DNA of 64,000 nucleotides from Bostrychus sinensis (Eukaryota > Chordata > Actinopteri > Gobiiformes > Eleotridae), in NCBI GenBank assembly GCA_020698575.1, contig CM036247.1:1938903-2002902 (forward strand), read 5' to 3'. Made by a program: the position numbers and the translations under genes. The notes beneath the pieces are model-generated. The model was not told the DNA's origin. It did not search any database and saw nothing but the letters and a program-made list of their open reading frames with translations. Of the stretch, positions 44,660 through 55,600 are shown in pieces. Each line of letters starts with the position of its first letter. Position 1 is the stretch's first letter.

Positions 44660-45130
44660 CTGCTGTCAGACTCCTGACTGTAATCCATTCACCTGTGCAA
44701 TATTTATATTATGTGCCATAATTACTTTATTTGAAGCAGATATTCACAATGCACACTCTTTACCTATGGTATTTTGAATATCCATCCTCTGTCAGACTGT
44801 ATACTGTACATATTTATTACAGTGTAGTTAATTGCTCATATTCTAATTTAGTTTATTTAGCTCTGCTTGTAGTTTAGTTTTTTAGTTAATGATCTTTGTC
44901 CAGACTGCTCTCTGATACACTTTGTGCTCTGTGTGATATCACTGTGTACTAATGCTAACTGTACTGATGCTAATGCTAACTGTACTGATGCTACTGCTAA
45001 CTGTACTGATGCTACTGCTAACTGTACTGATGCTACTGCTAACTGTACTGATGCTAATGCTAACTGTACTGATGCTGTTGCAACAATGCAGTTTCCCCAC
45101 TGAGGAACTAATAAAGGTTTTCTTATTATT
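44660..45130 (+). mobile_element. LINE 3'-end with internal 21-bp minisatellite
   Basis: Tail signature GCAACAATGCAGTTTCCCCA, then CTGAGGAACTAATAAAGG, typical of a fish LINE 3' end. At 44949-45077 a 21-bp unit CTGTACTGATGCTACTGCTAA repeats about six times inside it. Confidence 0.55.
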
Positions 45131-46583
45131 TGTCTGGACAATATGTAAATGTCACATATTTGCATATTTTGGACATATAATAAATCCTAAACGCTGGTCT
45201 CACTCTGTGCAGAGGTTTATGACGTCACATTCAGAGAATTTATGCTCATTTTATCATCAATGAATAAAACAATAATGCCCCACCAATAGAATACATTTTA
45301 TTCTGATTAAAATTATAATTATCACTCATCTCAGTGTTTTTTTTCCTGAATGAACTCACTGCTTCTTAAAATTATAAATACACAAATGAACGTCTCTTTG
45401 AAATAAACGGCTCCCAAAGATTCAGCTGCCGTTAAAGAGCCAGAAATCACATCTCTACTTTTCTCATCGCGAACACAAAATGTTTTGTTCTCTCCTGGTT
45501 TCTGTTTCTGTGCTGCTCTGTAACAAACCTCTGAGCACAGGACGCGTTTCAGACTCTGAGTAAACTCCACACAGCAACTAATAAACCGTTAAATTAGTAG
45601 TAAACGTACACTTTAGAAACGATAAAGCACACAGACTCCCTCAGACACGGCCTCGTCCCACACTTTTAATATCATTTTCTTAAAAAAAGCAACATTTACA
45701 ACAGAATTCACAACCAGATATAAATTACAGTAACAGCAAACACAACAAACGTTAGATTAAATACACTTCTCTGCAGTCGCTCAGCTCCCAGGACAAAACT
45801 GTTCAGTGCAGGCCCCGCTGACGGACCTGAGGGGCCCCGCTGACGGACCTGAGGGGCCCCGCTGACAACACCTCTCCTATATACAACTGGACTATAGGAG
45901 GGTCTAAATTTGGGGCCCCCCGTGTACTCCCCTGTTTCAGTGGAAGAAAAAGAATATTTAAATGTAAACTTCGACGACAACACATCCTCCAGTTTAGTTT
46001 GGACTCAGACTGGGAGCAGATGATGTTAAGTTGAGTTTTTGGAGGTGCTTTAAGTCAAATTCAGATGCTGGCTTTGAAATTTCCGTCCTAAAAAAGGTGC
46101 AGGTGATTTGGTTTAGTTTCCGAAGGCGGCTTTTTGGACTTTTCTGTAACTTTTCTTCCCTAAACTTGTGTCACATTCTTGCACCGTCTCTGTTTGAGAG
46201 CCATAAATACTTTGTTTTTTTTTTACAAATGTCTCACTTTGCACTGCAAAGTTATTTTGTTTAACTTTGCAGTGGTTTTTCCCTTTTCAGCTGTGTATTT
46301 TATCTCTGTTGTTGATTTTCTAAACACAAATCTAATATTGTTTACTCCGACTAAATCTGAGAAGTGTCCTCAGCACAAAACATCATAAAAATACTATACA
46401 TTCATATTTTTTCTTCTTTTTTTTGCATAAAACTTTTAATCAACTTGTGCCCTGTTCATAAACACCAAATATTTAATTATTTTAAGAATTGTAACCCTTT
46501 TTATCTCTTTTTTTGTGGTAAAAATGAAAAAAAAAGAGGAAATATTTTCAGTTTTCTCAATGCAAAATGATTTTTTCTAGGGT
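45131..46583. other. intergenic, no recognised gene
   Basis: AT-rich. A short GC-rich 22-bp repeat (CCCCGCTGACGGACCTGAGGGG) occurs three times at 45815-45872. No ORF with recognisable content. Confidence 0.35.
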
Positions 46584-46759
46584 TATTCCAGCCTTGGGTC
46601 TGTCACAAATCACCAACAACATTTATTTTGATGGATTTGGAATTTTTTGTACTAACAAAATGTTGTGGAGTTGTTTTTTAGATTCTACATAGCACAGGAA
46701 AAAATAATCCCTAAAAATAAATGTTATCAGTGATCTCTGCCACCCCCAAGGCTGGAATA
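46584..46759. mobile_element. 176-bp MITE with 15-bp TIRs
   Basis: TATTCCAGCCTTGGG at 46584 and its exact complement CCCAAGGCTGGAATA at 46745-46759, with further GTGATC/CACAAATCAC pairing inside. The following 46760-47203 shows nothing recognisable. Confidence 0.7.
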
Positions 46760-47203
46760 ATAATTAATAAATAATAATTCATTTATTTAAAATATTTTTA
46801 GATGCTATTACTTACACTGCCATAAAAAGGGTTAAAATTCTGAGAGTAATTAAATATTTGATTATGATAGTACAGAGTTTTAAGATGTTTTGGATGGGGA
46901 CACTTCTGTCTCTGAACTGGAGCAAGTTTTAAAACTTGGGATGAAAGGGTGAAGAGCTTTAACGCAGCGGTGTTCATGTAAACATAAAAAACATGGCTGA
47001 AGTTTGCTTTGAGCGAGTTTTAGAAGGAGAATCGTTTTGTGGAGATCCAACGCTGACGGACTGCATTCAAGATAAATGTCTCTAAATAAACAAGGGACTC
47101 TTTGGGCCAGTTCCAAGCCTGGATAAATGAAGATGGTTGTATGAGGAAGAGAGACCGGAGAGGAAAAAGGAAAAATATGAAAGGTTAATTTGATCTTCTG
47201 CTA

Positions 47204-47991
47204 CAGCGGTTCCCAAAGTGGGGTCCAGGGCCCCCTGGGGGTCCAAGAAGGTACTGCAGGGGCCCCCAGAGGCTGTCTATATTAAGTACATAAAAAGACA
47301 TTGAGTTTGAAATGCACTGTAAAAAACAATGCTGCAAAAACTCAAGGCAACAGGATCCCTCAAGATTTTTGAGTTTTGGTGATCAACTCAAAATCTCAAG
47401 TTTTCAACAACTAATATTTTTTTACTCACCAAATTTAACATTCATACATCTAAAAACCTGAAATTTGAAGTTTTACTCACTAACTTTCTTTTTTCCAGCT
47501 CATCTTACAGCAGCTGACTCCACTGTTCAGAAAAAGTATTATTGATAATAATAAAAACTAAATATACTACATTTAACAAAAGAATAACTTTTTCTGAACT
47601 CTGTAAGTTGGCTGTAAGATGAGTAAAAAAATAATGATAGAGAGAAAAACTTAAAAATTAGAAAAGTTTTTAGACGTATGAACATCAAATTAAGTGAAAG
47701 TGTGGAAAACTTGAGATTTTGAGTTGGCCCCAAAAATCTTGAGGGATCCTTTGCCTTGAGTTTTTGAGTTTTTACAGCATTTTATTTGATTTTTAGTGTA
47801 TTTGTTTAAAAATATAACTTTAAAACACTTTTTAGCCAATAATCAGTGTCTTTTGTAATGTTTTTATAGAAATATATGGAGAAAAACATGAAAATACAAT
47901 TTGGGATGGAGGGAAGTTGTATTGTTGGGGTCTGTGTAGGGATTTTGGTAAATTTAAGGAGCGCCGTGACTCCTGACTTTGGGAATGGCTG
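47204..47991 (+). mobile_element. hAT-like non-autonomous element, copy 2 (most complete)
   Basis: CAGCGGTTCCCAAAGTGGGG to CTGACTTTGGGAATGGCTG; same internal foldback arms as copy 1 with an extra ACCTGAAATTTGAAGTTTTAC segment, so probably the reference copy of the family. Confidence 0.72.
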
Positions 47992-49299
47992 GGCTACTCG
48001 TATTAAAAAGTGATTTCTTACAGACAGATGTTTCACCTGCTTGCTTTTTGCAGTTTTCCTCAGAAGTCGGACTGCAGATGGCGCTGTCGTCCTACTGCTC
48101 CAGATTGGAACAGGAAACATCGCAGGAACATCACCTGACATTTCTGAGGAAGACTGCAGGAAGTGAGTGGTCGAAACATGTCAGGGCACGGCACAAAAAC
48201 CCTGATCTGTCTACAAGAAATCCTTCACTAAATCTAAGCTATCGCAGTAATGTTACGGTCGTCCATTTGAGATTGACAGAGTCCTGAGCAGTAACTCATT
48301 CTTGTATTTCTTCATAAAGTGAACAATGTTTGTGCAAAAACAATAAACCAAATCATTTTATTTCAAATTTGAGTTAAGTTGTTATAGTATATTGCACATT
48401 TTTCTCTTCTGTTGTGGAGCTGTTACTGTGACTCTGCAGAGAACGCTTGGAATAGGTGTCTGTCGCCCCCTACTGGCAACACTGGGAATGGACAGAGCAT
48501 AAAATGGCTACTTAGCAAGGCTGTTAGCGACATGAGGCTAACGGATAGATTTCTGAGCTGATGCTTCGTAGTGACGGAGGTTTAAGGCTGAAATGATCAG
48601 AACGAGTCCGGTGACGGTGTCTGGGCTTTAGAAACGCGCAGGAGCACTTCCTGGTTTCACCCTGAGACCCAGCGTTTTCAGCTCTGGAGAAGGGCAGCGC
48701 CTCAGCATACAGGATACTCAGACAGAATACTACTGCAGCTCTGATTTTGAGGAGGAGTCCGCATTAGAACAGGATTAAAAAGAGGAAAAGCAGAGGAGGG
48801 GAACTTTAAAGACATTTATTTTTCACTGCAGTCAGAATTTTAGGCTACTTGTATCGTTATTTGTTATTTTTTCTTACGTTATTATTTATTTGACCTGTTT
48901 ATTCCTTACTTGTTTTGTTCAGGTTTTAGTCGGTGCGTTGTTAAGATTTTTGTTGAAAGGAAATCCTGTATTTTTGGTTAGTTTATGGCTTGATGAAAGG
49001 ACAAAGAGAGTGAGGAAAGGAAGCCGCCTACACTTTAACACAGTGACTGACCTGTGGCATTTATATATGAAAACTGTGACAAAAAATATCTGACATTTAA
49101 TAAAAACCTGTTAAAAGTGAACCAAAAAAACCATGGAAGAACGGACGAACGAACTCCACGCGATCGCGACGAGTCCGAGCGGAGCGAGAGAAGAGGTCAG
49201 AGCTCTTCTTCCCTTTTCAGAAACACAAACACAGGCCCATGCTTCACAGACATCAGTGCATCTTCAGGTTCACATTATTATTTAAATCCCATAAAAACG
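47992..49299. other. intergenic region downstream of dennd4b
   Basis: 48020-48190 resembles the foldback at 34799 (TTTCCTCAGAAGTCGGACTGCAG, CGAAACATGTCA). 48600-48830 is the partner of the repeat at 4500. The remainder is unassigned. Confidence 0.35.
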
Positions 49300-49301
49300 T
49301 C

Positions 49302-49307
49302 TTTATT
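49302..49307 (-). terminator. dennd4b polyadenylation signal AATAAA
   Basis: AATAAA on the minus strand about 150 nt after the dennd4b stop, giving a short 3'UTR of about 160 to 180 nt. It is the first canonical signal downstream; alternative signals exist further on (near 48806). Confidence 0.45.
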
Positions 49308-49457
49308 TTTCAGTCGGTGAGTCGAGCTGCTCCGGTGTTTGTAAAAAAAACAAAACAAAAATCTAAGTCCTCCCGCGGGACATGCACGAAACGGCCACTG
49401 GTGCATAGATTGGGGGCGTTTTCAGGGAAGTTTTTGGGGGATGTTCGGAGGGTGTTT

Positions 49458-49603
49458 TTAGCACTCGAGCGGCGGGTGGAAGGAGCGGCGACAGTCCAGG
49501 GCTTTGGGGCTTGGGGGCTGGATCCGGTTCTTGTGGAGCTCCTCGTGGCCCACCGTCCCGCTCAGGCGAGAGTAGGCCGCCTTGTACTTCTTATCGAACG
49601 CAG
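49458..49603 (-). CDS. dennd4b: dennd4b last exon
   Basis: Encodes AAFDKKYKAAYSRLSG, then EELHKNRIQPPSPKALDCRR and SFHPPLEC with a TAA stop. The C-terminal Cys is shared with human 4B. Acceptor TTCAG. Confidence 0.92.
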
Positions 49604-52600
49604 CTGAACGGGACGGAGGGAGGAAGAGGAGAGGGTCAGAGGTGGATCTGGATCTGAGTCAACACTGGGTTAGCGACAGAGAGGGCACAGAGACAAACTG
49701 AGAGGAAAGAGAAGCACAGAGACAAACAGAGACAGAGGAAAGAGAAGCACAGAGACAAACAGAGGCAGAGGAAAGAGAAGCACAGAGACAAACAAAAACA
49801 GAGACAGCACAGAGACAAACTGAGAGAGAGGAAAGAGAAGCACAGAGACAAACAAAAACAGAGACAGCACAGAGACAAACTGAGAGAGAGGAAAGAGAAG
49901 CACAGAGACAAACAGAGGCAGAGGAAAGAGAAGCACAGAGACAAACTGAGAGAGAGGAAAGAGAAGCACAGAGACAAACAGAGGCAGAGGAAAGAGAAGC
50001 ACAGAGACAGAGAAGCACAGAGACAGAGACAGAGAAGCACAGAGACAAACAGAGGCAGAGGAAGAGAAGCACAGAGACAAACAGAGACAGAGAAGCACAG
50101 AGACAAACAAAGACAGAGAAGCACAGAGACAAACTGAAACAGAGAGAGAAGCACAGAGACAAACAGAGACAGAGAAGCACAGAGACAAACTGAAACAGAG
50201 AGAGAAGCACAGAGACAAACAGAGACAAAGGAAAGAGAAGCACAGAGACAGAGAAGCACAGAGACAAACAAAGACAGAGAAGCACAGAGACAAACTGAAA
50301 CAGAGAGAGAAGCACAGAGACAAACAGAGACAAAGGAAAGAGAAGCACAGAGACAGAGAAGCACAGAGACAAACAAAGACAGAGAAGCACAGAGACAAAC
50401 AAAGACAGAGAAGCACAGAGACAAACAAAGACAGAGAAGCACAGAGACAAACTGAAACAGAGAGAGAAGCACAGAGACAAACAGAGGCAGAGGAAAGAGA
50501 AGCACAGAGACAAACAGAGACAGAGAAGCACAGAGACAAAGGAAAGAGAAGCACAGAGACAAAGGAAAGAGAAGCACAGAGACAAAGGAAAGAGAAGCAC
50601 AGAGACAGGAGCAGAGAGAGAACTCTGAGCTCAGAGAGAAAAGTGTTAAGCTTCAGTTTAATGGAATAAATCTGTATTGGTCCAGTTTTAGTTTTTGATA
50701 AAATAATATACAGTAAAATTTGTGTTAAAATAATAGGAAGGCACCAGGAGGTTGTGAGATCGATCTCTGAGTTCAGTTCCTTTGTATTTAAACAACAGCA
50801 GGCACAGATCTGTGGAGAGTCTTACCAACGTGATCTTTACCCATCGCTGCCAGCGTCAGGAACAGGAACTCTCTGTACAAACTCCTGCAACACACAGCAA
50901 AAACTACTGTGTTGATTAACGTCTCTCATATTCACTTAAACAGATGTGAATATAAATAACTCTGACTTATACAGATGTGAATATGAATAACTCTGACTTA
51001 TACAGATGTGAATATGAATAACTCTGACTTATACAGATGTGAATATGAATAACTCTGACTTATACAGATGTGAATATGAATAACTCTGACTTATACAGAT
51101 GTGAATATGAATAACTCTGACTTATACAGATGTGAATATGAATAACTCTGACTTATACAGATGTGAATATGAATAACTCTGACTTATACAGAGGTAAATA
51201 TGAATAACGCTGACTTATACAGATGTGAATATGAATAACTCTGACTTATACAGAGGTAAATATGAATAACGCTGACTTATACAGATGTGAATATGAATAA
51301 CTCTGACTTATACAGATGTGAATATGAATAACTCTGACTTATACAGATGTGAATATGAATAACTCTGACTTATACAGATGTGAATATGAATAACTGACTT
51401 ATACAGATGTGAATATGAATAACTCTGACTTATACAGATGTGAATATGAATAACTCTGACTTATACAGATGTGAATATGAATAACTCTGACTTATACAGA
51501 TGTGAATATGAATAACTCTGACTTATACAGATGTGAATATGAATAACTGACTTATACAGAGGTAAATATGAATAACTCTGACTTATACAGAGGTGAATAT
51601 GAATAACGCTGACTTATACAGAGGTGAATATGAATAACTCTGACTTATACAGATGTGAATATGAATAACTCTGACTTATACAGATGTGAATATGAATAAC
51701 TGACTTATACAGATGTGAATATGAATATCTCTGACTTATACAGATGTGAATATGAATAAATCTGACTTATACAGATGTGAATATGAATAACTCTGACTTA
51801 TACAGATGTGAATATGAATAACTCTGACTTATACAGATGTGAATATGAATAAATCTGACTTATACAGAGGTAAATATGAATAACTCTGACTTATACAGAT
51901 GTGAATATGAATAACTGACTTATACAGATGTGAATATGAATAACTCTGACTTATACAGATGTGAATATGAATATCTCTGACCTCTGGATGCGAGGGGCCG
52001 CCGGTTGTTTGGCCATCGTCTCCAGGAACAGCATCACGGCCTTGTGCACCTCGTTCATGCCGACCCAGCGCAGCACCTCCTCCAGGAAGGACAGGCTGAA
52101 CGGATGGTTGTGCCGCCTCCAGCTGTACTTCCGCATGGCCACGCCACCTGCAGGACGGGAGGAGAACAGCACACAGAGGTTTCTTAATCAGAGACCGTTT
52201 TTTCTGTGAAAGACCGAACAAAGCAGGGGCCCTTACTGTGGATCCTCCAGAGCACATAGAGCGGGGGCCACTGGTCTGTGTCCGGGGCCAGAGTGTCCCA
52301 CAGGAGCCGCACCCGCACACACGGGTTCTCCACCTGCAACGCAGCAGGGGTTAGACCTGGAGAACTGGTTTTAGTCCTGTTTTTTTAGTCTTGGTCTAGT
52401 CTTGGTCCAGTCCTGGTCCAGTCCCTGTTACCTGTGTGCAGTGGCTGGCCAGCGCTGAGGTCCGGACCAGCTGCAGCAGGTGTGAGGGGAGTCCTAAGCG
52501 GGCGAAGACCCAGACCATGTTCCAGAACAGGATGGAGTGGTTCTCCAGGAGCTGGGCCCGGGACAGGACGGACTCGCCCTCGTTCTCCAGCAGAGACTCC

Positions 52601-55600
52601 AGCTCTTTACGCAGGACCAGGGGGCTCAGGTAGGCCACCGTCACCTGGGGAGGGCCGCACACCTGAGAGGAGGCCCCGCCCCCACGAGGAGAGGCCCCGC
52701 CCACCGAGGCACCCTGAGGAAACAAAAAATAAAACCTTCTAAACATGTTACAAGTACACACTTCTGATTGTATAAAAGACGGCAATGTAATGGCTGTCAT
52801 CAATCAGAAGCTAGCTTCGTCTTGCTAACAGCTGTGCTAATTAGGCCTCAGACCAAGCTCTGTCCACCCATGAAAATATTTCTAAACACTTTTTATATAA
52901 TTATCAGACTGACTGATGGTAGATTCATTACTGCTGGAAACAGTTTCTTGTTTATTTAAGTCTATAGAGATGTGTGACTAGATACCAAAGTATTGATACG
53001 TTTAAAATCAGTAATTCTAGTATTGATATCGATTGATCTGAAAATTTCCCGGTGCGCCTGTGACACAAAGTCTATAATATGTAACATGTATAATTCACAA
53101 AAACTCATTTAGTAGAACCTTTTCCACAGAAAACAGAGGTACGTAGTTACTCGTCGCGTTATTCCCATTTCCAGTTAGCACTGGTCTAAGGTAAAATGGA
53201 GCAAGTGTTTACCAAATTTCAGGTTTGCAGATGTAAACTGTTACAGAGGCACAGACACAAACAGCCGGACAAAGGCTACAAACTCTTTCATGAACAATTT
53301 ATTCTCAATTATTGAGGAAAGTAAAGAAAAAAGCTTAAACGTTACCAACATTAGCATTAACTCACTACAACAGATAAACACAGCAGTGTTCAGGTCTGAG
53401 AGACTCTTGGTAATAAAGTGTATATTTACAGCTGAGTCTGACTCAGTGAAATTGATGCTGATGTTTTGTAAATGAAAACCTGCACATCTGTGTTAATATA
53501 GATCAGTAATATTCTGCAATAACCTGTATCTTTTGTCTCTGTGTGTGTGTAGTAAATGTATTCAAGGGGCCAGTAGTTGTCAGAGCAAAATACTTTTAAT
53601 TTTTGGTCTTGTCTGTTTTACGCCGCTTACAATCGCGACACGACTTCCGGTTGAAAATGCAGAAGTGTGAAAAAGCTCTATACAGACTAAAAGAACAACA
53701 GATCTTTTTCTCTGTAAAAAAAAAAAAAAAAATCAAAGATATGTGTCATTTGTTTTCTTGTGCAATATACTGTATTATTTATCGCAATATTGCCATATTG
53801 TGGTATTATCGGTACCAGAGTCATGTATCGTGTATCGTATCGTGAGGAACCCTGTGATTCCCAGCTCCAGACCGGAGACCGGAGCTCCGACTTCTGCAGG
53901 AGTTAGCTCTGAGAGAGAGGAGTCAGATACCCAGGACACAGACCGTTTGTTAAATATGAGCCCAAATATGAGGCAGGTGGTCATAATGTTCTGCCTGATC
54001 GGTGTGTAGAAGGCCCGTTACCGTGTGGCTCTTGCTGGTCTCTGAGTAGCTGCCGGTTTCAGATCCGGAGTCCTCAGCTGACGCCGTTACACTGGGGGTC
54101 TGCGGGGGGCGCTGTGGCGGGCCCCGGAGAGCGGTCCTGAGCGCTGGGGGGCCTCACCGCACTCTCCACCTCGTCCTCCGCGTTCCACTGACTGCGCTCA
54201 GCACTGGGACGAGAACAAGACACGAGTTAGAGTTAGGAGAAGCAGACCTGTGTTACTTGTTTTTAAAGGTGAGTTTGTTTTCCGTACCTGTGTTACTTGT
54301 TTTTAAAGGTGAGTCTGTTTTCCGTACCTGTGTTACTTGTTTTTCAAGGTGTGTTTGTTTTCCATACCTGTGTTACTTGTTTTTAAAGGTGTGTTGGTTT
54401 TCCGTACCTGTGTTACTTGTTTTTAAAGGTGTGTTTGTTTTCCGTACCTGTGTTACTTGTTTTTAAAGGTGAGTTTGTTTTCTGTACCTGTGTTACTTGT
54501 TTTTAAAGGTGTCTTTGTTTTCCATACCTGTGTTACTTGTTTTTAAAGGTGTGTTGGTTTTCCGTACCTGTGTTACTTGTTTTTAAAGGTGCGTTTGTTT
54601 TCCGTACCTGTGTTACTTGTTTTTAAAGGTGCGTTTGTTTTCTGTACCTGTGTTACTTGTTTTTAAAGGTGTCTTTGTTTTCCGTACCTGTGTTACTTGT
54701 TTTTAAAGGTGTGTTGGTTTTCCGTACCTGTGTTACTTGTTTTTAAAGGTGTGTTGGTTTTCCGTACCTGTGTTACTTGTTTTTAAAGGTGTGTTTGTTT
54801 TCCGTACCTGTGTTACTTGTTTTTAAAGGTGCGTTTGTTTTCTGTACCTGTGTTACTTGTTTTTAAAGGTGTCTTTGTTTTCCGTACCTGTGTTACTTGT
54901 TTTTAAAGGTGTGTTGGTTTTCCGTACCTGTGTTACTTGTTTTTAAAGGTGTGTTGGTTTTCCGTACCTGTGTTACTTGTTTTTAAAGGTGTGTTTGTTT
55001 TCCGTACCTGTGTTACTTGTTTTTAAAGGTGTCTTTGTTTTCTGTACCTGTGTTACTTGTTTTTAAAGGTGTCTTTGTTTTCCGTACCTGTGTTACCTGT
55101 TTTTAAAGGTGTCTTTGTTTTCCGTACCTGTGTTACTTGTTTTTAAAGGTGTCTTTGTTTTCCGTACCTGTGTTACCTGTTTTTAAAGGTGTCTTTGTTT
55201 TCCGTACCTGTGTTACCTGTTTTTAAAGGTGTCTTTGTTTTCCGTACCTGTGTTACTTGTTTTTAAAGGTGTGTTGGATTTCCGTACCTGTGTCACTTGT
55301 TTTTAAATGTGTGTTTGTTTTCCTGTACCTGTGTTACTTGTTTTTAAAGGTGAGTTTGTTTTCCGTACCTGTGTTACTTGTTTTTAAATGTGTGTTTGTT
55401 TTCCGTACCTGCAGACGGGTCCCGTGTCGCAGACCTCGGCGTTGAGGAAGGGGACGAAGGAGGCGGAGCAGAAGGGACAGGACGAGTTCAGGTTGGAGTC
55501 GTCTGAGGTCCACCCGGCCATGATCTCCTCGTCATAAACCAGAGAGTTACAGCCGCGGCAGAGAGAGCAGCTCGACATCAGCACCTGCAGCACACAGCTA

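Noticed and set aside
49636..50600. Three overlapping 300-codon minus-strand frames (Leu/Cys/Ser-rich)
   Set aside because: All three frames of the same minisatellite are open; hydrophobic look is due to CTCTGT composition, not membrane segments.
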